From: SZUA-117 sp964630795
GTDB taxonomy: Bacteria; Pseudomonadota; Gammaproteobacteria; Steroidobacterales; Woeseiaceae
Direction of reading: 5' to 3'
Assembly (NCBI GenBank): GCA_964630795.1
Contig: CAZVWF010000002.1
Span: 1 to 64,000, forward strand
Length of the DNA stretch: 64,000 nucleotides
Shown here: piece by piece, positions 1 through 8,481 of the stretch
Layout: each line of letters begins with the position of its first letter
Numbering within the stretch: position 1 is the first letter of the stretch
Translations under genes and position numbers: made by a program
The notes under the pieces: model-generated
Database searches by the model: none
What the model was told of the DNA's origin: nothing
Seen by the model: only the letters and a program-made list of their open reading frames with translations

Positions 1-119
1 ATCATCGACAACGGGATGTCGTCGCGCTCCCCGGCAATGAAGTACAGTGCTACCAGCCAGACCGCCAGCAGGGTCGCAGAAATCTTCCAGTCGCGCTTTT
101 CAGTCTGTTGCTCTTTCAT
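1..119 (-). CDS. Partial small membrane protein, N-terminus only
   Basis: The reverse strand reads from an ATG at 119 off the left edge of the window. The 39 visible residues start MKEQQTEKRDWK and continue with a hydrophobic stretch at about residues 13-29 (ISATLLAVWLVALYFIAG), followed by an acidic and basic segment (ERDDIPLS). This is the layout of a protein with a short cytoplasmic charged head and one N-terminal membrane anchor. The C-terminus is outside the window, so family and function cannot be assigned. The 120 bases between it and the next gene show nothing recognisable. Confidence 0.5.
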   Translation of the reverse strand, partial: MKEQQTEKRDWKISATLLAVWLVALYFIAGERDDIPLSM

Positions 120-239
120 TCGTTTTGCGGCCAAACCGCCAGTTCGTAGCCGCAGGGCCTGTAAACCGGAAACGGCGAACACTCTTCCTTCCGTAATAGT
201 GATCCACGCAGGTGTCCTGAAGCCAGACTATACAGCCTG

Positions 240-740
240 TCAGAGGGTGTCGAATACCGGGTGATAGCGGGCTACGCCGGCGATGGAAGCGAGGCTGCCC
301 TCAGACAGCTCCAGTGCCATAAAGACCTCGTCTGGGACATCGTAGGTCGAGGAAATGCCGAAAGTGCATGCAGGCACGAAACCGAATCGGGGATAGTAAG
401 CCGAATGTCCCAGGACGATTACACCGGCTGCATCGAGGGATGCACATCGTGCAAGGCCTTCCCTTACTAACGCCGAGCCGATTCCGCTACGTTGATCGGC
501 CGGCCTGACAGCCATGGGTGCCAGTCCAAATAGCAGGGCATCTGCATTTTCAATAGTGACCGGCGAAAACAGGATGTGCCCGACAATGACGCCGTCGCTT
601 TCGGCGACCAGGGAAACCAGGGGAGCAGCTTCGTCCCGCAGCCGGTCGACCAGTCCGGCCTCGCCGGGAGAATTGAAGGCGGCTGTCAGGATGTTGTTGA
701 CGATGACAAAATCGTCCGGGATTTCATCCCTGATCCGCAC
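240..740 (-). CDS. GNAT family N-acetyltransferase, YhbS-like
   Basis: This 166-residue protein has the GNAT fold throughout: an N-terminal substrate-side helix region, the central beta strands with VGHILFSPVTI, and an acetyl-CoA loop seen as RPADQRSGIGSALVREGL (consensus Q/RxxGxG/A) near residue 85. The segment YYPRFGFVPA after it is typical of the YhbS group, whose members acetylate small molecules or protein N-termini; the substrate cannot be told from sequence. The start is GTG at 740 without a good ribosome binding site. The stop lies 119 bases from the partial membrane gene on the same strand. Family certain, function open. Confidence 0.85.
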   Translation of the reverse strand: MRIRDEIPDDFVIVNNILTAAFNSPGEAGLVDRLRDEAAPLVSLVAESDGVIVGHILFSPVTIENADALLFGLAPMAVRPADQRSGIGSALVREGLARCASLDAAGVIVLGHSAYYPRFGFVPACTFGISSTYDVPDEVFMALELSEGSLASIAGVARYHPVFDTL

Positions 741-792
741 GGGTGTCAGGCCTGACTCAGCCAGGTCTTATTCGTCCCACTGCAAGCCGGCC

Positions 793-2253
793 TCACCGAT
801 TCCGCTCCGCGAGCGCAGCCTGGATTTTTGCTGCCAGTTCAGTCGCCTCACGGCGGACCCTTGCCGTGTCGATGGTCAGGAATTCACCGTCACGCATCAG
901 CAGTTTGCCGTCGATGGTGACAGAGGCCACATCCTGCTCGTCGGCCACATAGACCAGGTGCGAGATGACATCGTAGGTCGGTACAAAATGTACATCGTCG
1001 AAAGCAACCTGGATGATGTCAGCACGCTTGCCCGCTTCCAGGGAACCCACGGTATCGCCGAGGCCAACTGCCTCTGCGCCACCCCGGGTTGCCATGCGTA
1101 ATACGGTGCTGGCCGACAGTGCCTTGGGGTCCATCGTCGCGACCTTTTGCAGCAAGGCGGCAAGCCGCATTTCCTCCCACATGTCGAGATCATTGTTGCT
1201 CGCGGCGCCGTCAGTGCCGAGCCCTACAAGGACGCCAGCATTGAGCATGTCGACGACAGGCGATATGCCGGACGAGATCTTCATGTTCGAGGTGGGATTA
1301 TGGATTACGCCCACGCGGCGTTCCGCCAGTATCTGAATGTCACTCTCTGAAGGCCAGACAACGTGCGCACCGATTGTCGGCCCGTCGAAAAAGCCGATCG
1401 ACTCCATGAGCTCGATGCTCGTCATGCCGTACTCTCGCTCCGAAAAGGCTGTTTCGAAAGGCGACTCTGAAAGATGAATGGTGATGGGCGTATTCGTTTC
1501 GATGGCGGCCGCGCGCGTCGCCGCCAGTTGCTCGGCTTTGAGCGTGTAATTGGCGTGCGGGCCCCAGACCGGGGTGATGCGACTGTTTCGACCCTGCCAG
1601 TTGTTGACGAAGGATTGCCCCTTGGCAAGGGAGTCTGCGGCGCTCTCTGCATCCGGGCTGCGCTGGTCGATCACGGTCGCAGAAATGTAAGCGCGCATAC
1701 CGCATTGTTCGACGACCTGGGCAATCATGTCGGGGTAGTAGTACATGTCGACAAACATTGTCGTCCCGCCACGAATCATTTCCCAGCAGGCGAGCTCTGT
1801 TCCAATACGAACGAATTCATCGTCGACGAATTCCACTTCCGCCGGGAAGATATAGTTCTGCAGCCAGTCCATCAGGTCGAGATCATCCGCAACACCGCGC
1901 AGCAATGTCATCGCCGCGTGTGAGTGCCCGTTGACCAGGCCCGGCATTACAATACGATTGTCGCCGGCCAGCGTGCCGTTCGCGCTGTATTCGCGATTGA
2001 TGTTGTCGGCCGACCCTATAGCGATGATCAGGCCATCATCGACGGCAACGGCGCCGTCCCGAACGACCAAACCGTCGTCGTCCATTGTGACGATGTATTC
2101 ACCCTCGATAATCAGATCGATAGCGTTCGGGTCGGGCGATTCCGCCATCGGTTCGGCAGATTGTTCCGGTGGCGAACAGGCTGCCAGGAAAAGCGCGGCA
2201 CAGGCTGTTGCGAGCAGGGATTTTGTCAGGGTCTTCGGAGGATTCAGCGTCAT
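793..2253 (-). CDS. Lipoprotein amidohydrolase, SAH/MTA/adenosine deaminase type
   Basis: This 486-residue metal-dependent hydrolase belongs to the TRZ/ATZ/MtaD branch of the amidohydrolases, which deaminate S-adenosylhomocysteine, methylthioadenosine or adenosine. The visible metal and substrate motifs are GHSHAAMTLLRG, IHLSES, GAHVVW and GTDGAASNNDLDMWEE, in family order. ATG at 2253 is chosen because it gives a lipoprotein signal: a basic start, a hydrophobic core ALFLAA and a lipobox LAAC, followed by a Ser/Pro/Glu-rich linker. Relatives are mostly cytosolic, so export to the periplasm is notable. It diverges from the nucleoside operon beginning at 2360, which fits a role in deaminating purine nucleosides outside the cytoplasm. 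Exact substrate is inferred only. Confidence 0.85.
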   Translation of the reverse strand: MTLNPPKTLTKSLLATACAALFLAACSPPEQSAEPMAESPDPNAIDLIIEGEYIVTMDDDGLVVRDGAVAVDDGLIIAIGSADNINREYSANGTLAGDNRIVMPGLVNGHSHAAMTLLRGVADDLDLMDWLQNYIFPAEVEFVDDEFVRIGTELACWEMIRGGTTMFVDMYYYPDMIAQVVEQCGMRAYISATVIDQRSPDAESAADSLAKGQSFVNNWQGRNSRITPVWGPHANYTLKAEQLAATRAAAIETNTPITIHLSESPFETAFSEREYGMTSIELMESIGFFDGPTIGAHVVWPSESDIQILAERRVGVIHNPTSNMKISSGISPVVDMLNAGVLVGLGTDGAASNNDLDMWEEMRLAALLQKVATMDPKALSASTVLRMATRGGAEAVGLGDTVGSLEAGKRADIIQVAFDDVHFVPTYDVISHLVYVADEQDVASVTIDGKLLMRDGEFLTIDTARVRREATELAAKIQAALAERNR

Positions 2254-2359
2254 TATTCTTTTCTGGAAATGTGTTCCGGTTTTCCGCATTCTAACCCGAT
2301 AATGGTGCCAGCGACGCGAAACCTGCACACTGGTGCCCACCTGGATCTCCGATAACAAT

Positions 2360-2575
2360 ATGAATTACAAGGAAATACCGAAAGTCGAGCTGCACTGCCA
2401 TCAGGAAGCCTGTTTCCGGCCGCCGCCGGTTACGGAGTTTGGTGCAAGCCCGGGCCTCGATACAGGAAATGACCCGGAGTGTTTTTATCGGGAATGGCTG
2501 TTATCAGGGCCGCTCAGGAACCTGGAGGTGGCACTGAAGCACTTCGCCGATTTTGAAATCAGGGGATTTGTCTGA
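2360..2575 (+). pseudogene. Adenosine deaminase N-terminal remnant
   Basis: The 71-residue frame begins MNYKEIPKVELHCHQEACFR, which resembles the first strand and HxH metal-binding motif of adenosine deaminase (family pattern xELHxHLDGxxRP). The LDG after the second His is replaced by QEA. The frame then matches the family only loosely (FYREWLLSGPLRNLEVALKHF) and stops after 71 residues, where a full enzyme has about 330. The rest of the TIM barrel, with the catalytic Glu, His and Asp residues, is absent. deoA starts two bases after the stop, so the rest was probably deleted. It may be translated as a leader peptide, but enzymatic activity is not possible. Confidence 0.6.
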
Positions 2576-2577
2576 TC

Positions 2578-3903
2578 ATGATGGTCAACGACATCATTCG
2601 AAACAAGCGCGATGGCGGAGAGTTGTCAGCGGATGAAATCTCCTTTTTCGTTGACGGGCTTGTGGATGGCTCCATCCCGGCTGAACAGGTCTCCGCACTC
2701 GCGATGGCTGTCTACCTGAACGGGATGACATCTAACGAGGCTGGCAAGTTGACCATGGACATGGCCAATTCCGGTGCAGTGCTCAACTGGCAGAATTCAG
2801 GCCTGGAAGGCCCCGTCGTCGACAAGCACTCGACCGGCGGCGTGGGTGACAAGGTCAGTTTCCTGCTGGCGCCCATCGCGGCCGCCTGCGGCTGCTACGT
2901 GCCCATGATCTCGGGTCGCGGCCTGGGTCATACCGGCGGCACTACGGACAAGGTTGAGTCCATTCCGGGTTACAACGCGACCCCTGATTTCTCGCTGTTT
3001 CGAAAAGTCGTACAGGACGTGGGTTGCGCCATCATCGGTCAGACAGAGGAACTCGCGCCGGCAGATCGTCGTTTCTATGCAATACGGGATGTCACATCGA
3101 CCGTTGAATCAGTTCCGTTGATTACGGCATCGATTCTGTCGAAGAAGATTGCTGCAGGACTCGATGCGCTCGTCATGGATATCAAGGTGGGCAGCGGTGC
3201 ATTCATGTCGTCGATGGACGATGCCCGCGAGCTGGCTGCTAGCATAATTTCGACAGCTGCAGCGGCAGGCCTCAAGACGCATGCTTTGATCACCGACATG
3301 AACGAGTGCCTGGGTAGGACAGCGGGCAACGCGCTGGAGATTGCCGAGTCAATGCGTTTCCTTGCCGGCGACGAGCGCGAGCCGCGACTGAACGAGGTCG
3401 TGATGTCGCTTTGCGCCGAGATGCTGGTCGCGTCCGGCCTCGAAAAGGACCGCGATAAGGCGCAGATCAGGACAGACGCCGCTGTGACTTCTGGCGAGGC
3501 TGCAGCGCTATTCGATCGGATGGTAATCGGCCTTGGAGGGCCGCCCGATTTTGTCGCCAGCCATCGTCAACATCTGCCGATGGCGCCGGTCACTGTCGCG
3601 ATACATGCTGCGGAACCAGGTTACCTCACTGCGGTCAACGCCTTTCAGGCAGGCAATGCCATTATCGAGCTCGGCGGTGGGCGGCGCCAGCTCGGCGATA
3701 CACTCGATCTTGCAGTTGGCTTGAGCGATGTGGCCGCCGTGGGTGAGCGCGTGGACCACGAGCGGCCGCTTGCCGTGGTTCATGCCGGTTCCGAGGATGC
3801 TGTGACTGCTGCTCGCGGGCTATTGCTCGAGGCCTGCACGATCGCGGCCGAGCCGCCCGCAGCGCGACCGGTTATTTGCGAGACGGTGACCGCAGATTGG
3901 TGA
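2578..3903 (+). CDS. deoA: Thymidine phosphorylase
   Basis: The 441-residue protein phosphorolyses thymidine (and deoxyuridine) to base plus 2-deoxyribose-1-phosphate in the cytoplasm. The N-terminal alpha domain and the signature SGRGLGHTGGTTDKVESI near residue 115 are intact, as are the phosphate-site DKHSTGGVGDKVS and the Lys-containing MDIKVGSGAFM. Length equals the usual DeoA length. Two adjacent ATGs exist at 2578 and 2581; an AGGGGA-like stretch lies about ten bases upstream inside the adenosine deaminase remnant. It opens the forward operon deoA-nupC-nucleoside hydrolase-ribokinase, and its product feeds DeoC at 9195. Confidence 0.97.
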   Translation: MMVNDIIRNKRDGGELSADEISFFVDGLVDGSIPAEQVSALAMAVYLNGMTSNEAGKLTMDMANSGAVLNWQNSGLEGPVVDKHSTGGVGDKVSFLLAPIAAACGCYVPMISGRGLGHTGGTTDKVESIPGYNATPDFSLFRKVVQDVGCAIIGQTEELAPADRRFYAIRDVTSTVESVPLITASILSKKIAAGLDALVMDIKVGSGAFMSSMDDARELAASIISTAAAAGLKTHALITDMNECLGRTAGNALEIAESMRFLAGDEREPRLNEVVMSLCAEMLVASGLEKDRDKAQIRTDAAVTSGEAAALFDRMVIGLGGPPDFVASHRQHLPMAPVTVAIHAAEPGYLTAVNAFQAGNAIIELGGGRRQLGDTLDLAVGLSDVAAVGERVDHERPLAVVHAGSEDAVTAARGLLLEACTIAAEPPAARPVICETVTADW

Positions 3904-3985
3904 GCAAACCGTGCGTATAGCCGGTATCCTTTGCGGGCACGAAAAATAACAACAATAAACCCGGATCAGACAGGGGACGCTCCTA

Positions 3986-5248
3986 ATGTTAGAGAAACTG
4001 ATAGGACTCGTGGGTATCGTCGCCATACTCGGGATTGCCTACCTGCTTTCGAGTAATCGTAAAGGGATAAACCTCCGTATTGTCGGTTCGGCTTTTGCTT
4101 TGCAGGCTATTGTTGCTGCATTTGTGATCTACCTGCCTGCGGGGCAGGTCATGATCGACGGCATGAGCAATGCCGTAATGAATGTGCTGTCCTATTCGCG
4201 CGACGGTATCGAGTTCATCTTCGGGGGACTCGCCCAGCAGGATGGCGAAATCCTCCGTGCGAACAGTGACGAGCGGGTCAGCATCTGGAGCTTCGCCGTC
4301 AATGTGCTGCCAATCATTATCTTTTTCTCGGCATTGATGTCCGTGCTTTATCACCTGCAAATCATGCAGATCATCGTCAAAGCCGTCGGTGGGGCTATTC
4401 GATTTGTCGTGGGTACGAAGGCGGTCGAGTCGCTGAATGCAGCCGCCAATATCTTCATTGGGCAGACCGAAGCGCCACTTGTCGTTCGGCCATACCTCAA
4501 GTCGCTTACCGATGCGCAATGGTTCGCCATCATGGTATCGGGCGTCGCATCCATCGCCGGCACGGTGCTGCTTGCCTACGTTCAGCTGGGTGCGGAGCTC
4601 AAGTACCTGCTCGCGGCCAGCTTCATGGCCGCACCCGGCGGACTGTTGATGGCCAAGATCATCATGCCGGACGACGATTCGGAGTCTGTGGCCGAGGACG
4701 ATGAACACCTGGAACTTGGCAAGAGCGAACACGAGAACGTAATCCTTGCCGCCGCTGCAGGTTCCGCGGACGGGCTTAGACTTGCGGTCAATATCGGCGC
4801 CATGCTGATTGCTTTTATTGCGCTCATTGCATTGCTGAACGGATTGATCGGTGGTGTGGCAGGCCTGGTGGGCATCGAGGGACTGACCTTGCAGAAAATT
4901 CTGGGCTGGATTTTCTCGCCATTGATGTGGCTGCTGAGCATCCCGTGGGGAGAAGCGCAGGCAGCCGGCGCACTGTTCGGCGAAAAACTGATCCTGAACG
5001 AGTTCGTGGCGTTCAGTAACCTGAATGAATACCTCGCAGGCATGAGCGAGCGAACCCGTGCGATCACGACGTTCGCGCTTTGCGGATTCGCCAACCTGTC
5101 ATCGATTGCAATTTTGCTCGGCGGTCTCGGCAGCCTGGTACCGGAAAAGAAAGACCTGATTGCGCGTTTTGGTATCAAGGCTGTCGCAGCGGGTTCTTTG
5201 TCAAACCTGATGAGCGCCGCGCTCGCAGGACTGCTCCTGCCACTCTGA
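3986..5248 (+). CDS. nupC: Concentrative nucleoside transporter NupC
   Basis: This 420-residue inner membrane protein of the CNT family imports nucleosides with protons or sodium. It has about ten hydrophobic segments and the family's nucleoside-binding loops: FIGQTEAPLVVRPYL near residue 155 and LNEFVAFSNLNEYL near residue 335. A short charged insert (DDDSESVAEDDEH) sits mid-protein at about residue 230. ATG at 3986 follows AGGGGA with good spacing. The 82 bases upstream of it could hold a secondary promoter. It lies between deoA and a nucleoside hydrolase, so it is the uptake step of this locus. Confidence 0.96.
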   Translation: MLEKLIGLVGIVAILGIAYLLSSNRKGINLRIVGSAFALQAIVAAFVIYLPAGQVMIDGMSNAVMNVLSYSRDGIEFIFGGLAQQDGEILRANSDERVSIWSFAVNVLPIIIFFSALMSVLYHLQIMQIIVKAVGGAIRFVVGTKAVESLNAAANIFIGQTEAPLVVRPYLKSLTDAQWFAIMVSGVASIAGTVLLAYVQLGAELKYLLAASFMAAPGGLLMAKIIMPDDDSESVAEDDEHLELGKSEHENVILAAAAGSADGLRLAVNIGAMLIAFIALIALLNGLIGGVAGLVGIEGLTLQKILGWIFSPLMWLLSIPWGEAQAAGALFGEKLILNEFVAFSNLNEYLAGMSERTRAITTFALCGFANLSSIAILLGGLGSLVPEKKDLIARFGIKAVAAGSLSNLMSAALAGLLLPL

Positions 5249-5258
5249 TCGGCTGAAG

Positions 5259-6206
5259 ATGGCGAAGCGTCCTGTCATCATCGACTGCGATCCCGGCCAG
5301 GATGATGCCGTCAACCTGTTGCTGGCGATGGCCTCGCCCGACGATCTGGATATCCTTGGCATTACCACGGTCGCGGGTAACGTGCCGCTCTCATTGACCG
5401 AACGCAATACCCGGCAATTGTGTGATATCGGTGGACGAACGGATCTGCCGGTCTTCGCGGGTTGCGACAGACCGATGCAACGTGAACTCCTGACGGCAGA
5501 GAATGTACATGGGAGCACAGGTATCGACGGCGTGGAAATCGTCGAGCCGGAAACACCGCTGGCGGATGGGCATGCCGTCGATTTCATCATCGATTCATTG
5601 CTGTCTGCCACACAAGCCATAACGCTTGTGCCGACCGGGCCATTGACGAACATCGGTACTGCGATTCAGCGCAATCCGGCAATTCTGGACCGGGTCGCCG
5701 AGATCGTCCTTATGGGTGGTGCCATGCGCGAGGGGGGTAATCACTCACCGTCGGCAGAGTTCAATATCCTCGTCGATCCCCATGCAGCGGATATCGTGTT
5801 TCGCTGTGGTCGCCCGATCACCGTATTTGGACTGGATGTGACGCACCTGGTCCTGGCGACGGTCGAACGTCGGGAGCGCATTCGCGGCATCGCCAATCCG
5901 GCCGGTCAGGCTACTGCCGGCATGCTCGACTTTTTTAATCGTCATGACACGGCCAAGTACCAGTCCCTGGGCGCGCCTCTGCATGACCCGTGCACGGTCG
6001 CTTACCTGTTGAAGCCGGACCTTTTCGAATTGAAAGCCTGTAACCTCACCGTCGAAACCGGGTCCGAATTGACCATGGGGCACACGGCAGTCGACTTCTG
6101 GCACGTCACTGACCGTCCCCACAATATTCGGTGGGCACATGCCGTGGACGCAGATGGTTTCTACGACCTGCTCGTACAGCGGCTGGAGCGATTCAGTGAC
6201 GAATGA
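5259..6206 (+). CDS. Inosine-uridine preferring nucleoside hydrolase
   Basis: The 315-residue enzyme hydrolyses ribonucleosides to ribose and free base. The calcium-binding N-terminal signature appears as DCDPGQDDAVNLLLA, followed by ITTVAGNVPL and the NxxNxLxDP-type region seen as EFNILVDPHAADIV. The active-site His motif is present as LHDPCTVAYLL near residue 245. Pyrimidine (RihA/RihB) versus broad (RihC) preference cannot be read from sequence. It begins ten bases after nupC and its end overlaps the ribokinase start by 11 bases, so the ribose it releases would be phosphorylated by the next gene. Confidence 0.95.
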   Translation: MAKRPVIIDCDPGQDDAVNLLLAMASPDDLDILGITTVAGNVPLSLTERNTRQLCDIGGRTDLPVFAGCDRPMQRELLTAENVHGSTGIDGVEIVEPETPLADGHAVDFIIDSLLSATQAITLVPTGPLTNIGTAIQRNPAILDRVAEIVLMGGAMREGGNHSPSAEFNILVDPHAADIVFRCGRPITVFGLDVTHLVLATVERRERIRGIANPAGQATAGMLDFFNRHDTAKYQSLGAPLHDPCTVAYLLKPDLFELKACNLTVETGSELTMGHTAVDFWHVTDRPHNIRWAHAVDADGFYDLLVQRLERFSDE

Positions 6207-7059
6207 TCAGCCGTCAATCGTTGTCGTTGGATCCGTCAATCTCGACTTTGTCGCCACCGCGGATCGATTACCTGCGCCAGGCGAGACGGTAACCGGAGCC
6301 GAGCTCAATCGATTCCCGGGCGGTAAGGGCGCCAACCAGGCATTGGCGGCACGGCGACTGGGTGCCCGGGTGTCGCTGGTCGCCTGCGTTGGCGACGATC
6401 CGGAAGCCGATGCGGCTTTGGCCTTGCTCAACGAAGGCGACGTTGACCTTGCTGCATCCGTTACGCATCCATCCGCGCCGACGGGCGTTGCACTGATCGC
6501 TGTTTCCCCCGATGGAGAAAACCACATCGTCGTCGCGCCAGGAGCCAACCGGGAGTTATCCGCGTCGCACATTGCATTGCCGGACGCCGAAGGGCTTATT
6601 TGCCAGCTCGAAATAGAACTCCCAGCACTTGAGTACGCGATCAATGCTTTTGACGGGTTTATCTGCATCAACCTGGCGCCCGCGGCGGACGTACCCGATG
6701 TCTTCTTTCGGGAAGCTGATTTGCTGGTCGTCAATGAATCGGAGGCTCGATTCTATAGCGATGCGTTACTCACGTCGGACGCGATGGTGGCTCGCACGCT
6801 GGGCGCCGATGGTGCGGAATTGCTGACGCGTGGAAAGGTGATATCGCGGGCCGATGCGCCTGTGGTCGAGACAGTTGATACGACCGGCGCTGGCGATACA
6901 TTTACCGCGGCGTTGACGCTTGCCCTGATCGAAGGACAGCCTCCGGAGCGGGCTTTGCGATTTGCCTGTGCGGCGGGGGCGGCAGCGACCACAAAATCCG
7001 GCGCACAACCGTCCCTGCCGTTACGTGGCGATGTCGAGCAGCTACTTCAGTCGAAATGA
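6196..7059 (+). CDS. rbsK: Ribokinase
   Basis: The 287-residue PfkB-family sugar kinase phosphorylates ribose to ribose-5-phosphate with ATP. The N-terminal signature is GSVNLDFVATADRLPAPGE with the substrate loop FPGGKGANQALAARRLGA. The C-terminal catalytic motif is DTTGAGDTFTAAL, whose Asp is the catalytic base. The start is taken as GTG at 6196 because the sequence before it has no family homology and this start gives an 11-base translational overlap with the nucleoside hydrolase. Its 3' end overlaps the convergent cdd gene by 18 bases. Context (nucleoside hydrolase product) supports ribose as substrate. Confidence 0.93.
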   Translation: MTNDQPSIVVVGSVNLDFVATADRLPAPGETVTGAELNRFPGGKGANQALAARRLGARVSLVACVGDDPEADAALALLNEGDVDLAASVTHPSAPTGVALIAVSPDGENHIVVAPGANRELSASHIALPDAEGLICQLEIELPALEYAINAFDGFICINLAPAADVPDVFFREADLLVVNESEARFYSDALLTSDAMVARTLGADGAELLTRGKVISRADAPVVETVDTTGAGDTFTAALTLALIEGQPPERALRFACAAGAAATTKSGAQPSLPLRGDVEQLLQSK

Positions 7060-7455
7060 CGCGGGCAACAACTCGTCGATCGTGTAGTCGTTGATCGAGC
7101 CGCCTTCGCCAATCAGGATGATCCGGGTTTCCGCATCGGAAAACTCCAGGATGCACTGGCGGCAGCCTCCGCAGGGTGTGCAGGCCTCGATGGCGTCCTT
7201 ACCGCCAACGGCTGCAATCGCCACTATTCTCCTGCCGCCCGCGGTAACCATCGAGCCGATCGCATTGGCCTCGGCACAGGTGCCCTCCGGGAAGGCTGTG
7301 TTCTCTACGTTGCAACCCGTGTGAATATTGCCGGCCTCGTCCATGACGGCGGCGCCAACCCGGTAACCGGAGTAGGGTGCGTGGGCATTGCGCCGGACTT
7401 CCGCCGCCGCATCGATCAATGCCTGTTCGTCGACCGTCGTTTCGTGTGATTCCAC
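7042..7455 (-). CDS. cdd: Cytidine deaminase
   Basis: The 137-residue enzyme deaminates cytidine and deoxycytidine to uridine and deoxyuridine. It is the short homotetrameric type. The zinc and catalytic motif is TCAEANAIGSM (Cys-Ala-Glu) near residue 55, with the second zinc motif TPCGGCRQ near residue 90, and the substrate loop NVENTAFPEG is intact. It is on the opposite strand to the operon and overlaps the end of the ribokinase by 18 bases, so it needs its own promoter in the 165 bases between it and the cupin gene; no clear promoter was seen there. Confidence 0.96.
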   Translation of the reverse strand: MESHETTVDEQALIDAAAEVRRNAHAPYSGYRVGAAVMDEAGNIHTGCNVENTAFPEGTCAEANAIGSMVTAGGRRIVAIAAVGGKDAIEACTPCGGCRQCILEFSDAETRIILIGEGGSINDYTIDELLPASFRLK

Positions 7456-7620
7456 TGCTGGATTCCTTGCGCTGGTGCCGTGATTTCTGCCGGGTATCGC
7501 TGCTCTGCGGCGCCGAATTATCGCACGATTCGCTGCGATTCATCGTGTTGTGCCGCATATGGCAGCCATCGCAAATCACCACCAGCCGATTTGTGGTAAA
7601 TCGCCGAAAAAAATCGACTT

Positions 7621-7986
7621 TCAGCCGGTTTCCAGTGACTCGTAACCGTCGGGCGTAAATCGCGGCAGGCAGACACACAGGAAAACCAGGTCGACCTCGC
7701 CGTGATTACTGATGCGCTGGGAGGTGCCGGCCGGAATTTCGACGATATCCCCGGGCCCGACCTCGACGGGTGCTTCGCCGCCGAGCTCCATCATGCCGCG
7801 ACCCGTTTTCATCAGGTACCACTCATTGACGTCCAGTCGATGCAGTTCAGTGGTTATACCCGGCTCGACACGGGTTTCGGCCACCGAGAATGACGGGATG
7901 TCGGGGGTATTGGCGATCTCGCGCACGAAGCAGCGCTCGCGACTCAGGATTTCGTCCGGGTTTCCGGCTTTGTAAATGCCTGGCAT
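7621..7986 (-). CDS. Cupin domain protein
   Basis: This 121-residue protein is a single cupin barrel. The first cupin motif is seen as TELHRLDVNEWYLMKTGRG, with a metal-ligand pattern H-x5-E, and the second as VEIPAGTSQRISNHGEVDLVFLCV. Such small cupins are often annotated as mannose-6-phosphate isomerase-like. The ATG at 7986 starts the conserved part (MPGIYKAGNPDEI). It diverges from the short-chain dehydrogenase at 8058 with 71 bases between them. No substrate can be proposed. Confidence 0.85.
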   Translation of the reverse strand: MPGIYKAGNPDEILSRERCFVREIANTPDIPSFSVAETRVEPGITTELHRLDVNEWYLMKTGRGMMELGGEAPVEVGPGDIVEIPAGTSQRISNHGEVDLVFLCVCLPRFTPDGYESLETG

Positions 7987-8057
7987 ATAAGGATTCCATT
8001 TGGGCGGGCTTTGGGGAGACAATATCGCCCGATCCAACCTGCTGACAAGGAATCGAC

Positions 8058-8469
8058 ATGCCGACATCGGACNNNNNNNNNNNNNNNNNNNNNNNNNNNN
8101 NNNNNNNNNNNNNNNNNNNNNNNNNNNNNNNNNNNNNNNNNNNNNNNNNNNNNNNNNNNNNNNNNNNNNNNNCATTACGCCACGAGCAAGGCAGGCCTCC
8201 TGATGCTGACGCGCGCTTGTGCGCTTGAGTATGGTCCGGCCGGCATACGCTGCAACGCCGTTTCGCCGGGGCTGATTGATGAGGAAGGTCTTGCCGACAC
8301 CTGGCCGGACGGGGTGAATCGGTGGCTGGGCAAGGCGCCTCTGGGTCGCATGGGTTCGAGCAATGATGTCGCTGCTGCCACCTTCTTCTTGTTGAGTCCC
8401 GAATCCGCCTGGATCAGTGGCGCCAATCTCGTCGTGGACGGGGGAATGTCATCCGTGTCCAGGTGGTAA
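8058..8469 (+). CDS. Short-chain dehydrogenase/reductase, interrupted by assembly gap
   Basis: The C-terminal 98 residues after the gap belong to an NAD(P)-dependent SDR. They begin at the catalytic YxxxK motif (YATSKAGLLMLTRACALEYG), continue with GIRCNAVSPGLI, and end with the typical SDR tail ISGANLVVDGGMSSVSRW. The presumed start is ATG at 8058 after AAGGA (MPTSD...), of which only five codons are visible. In a 250-residue SDR about 150 residues precede YATSK, so the missing part is about 450 bases, not the 100 N shown. The two ends are in different frames across the placeholder, which carries no meaning. Substrate unknown; the location suggests a sugar or aldehyde. Confidence 0.85.
8073..8172. 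other. Assembly gap of 100 N
   Basis: Exactly 100 N bases replace sequence inside the short-chain dehydrogenase gene. The round number marks a scaffold join of unknown true length, so spacing and frame across this point should not be trusted. Confidence 0.99.
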
Positions 8470-8481
8470 TATCGGCGAGCT

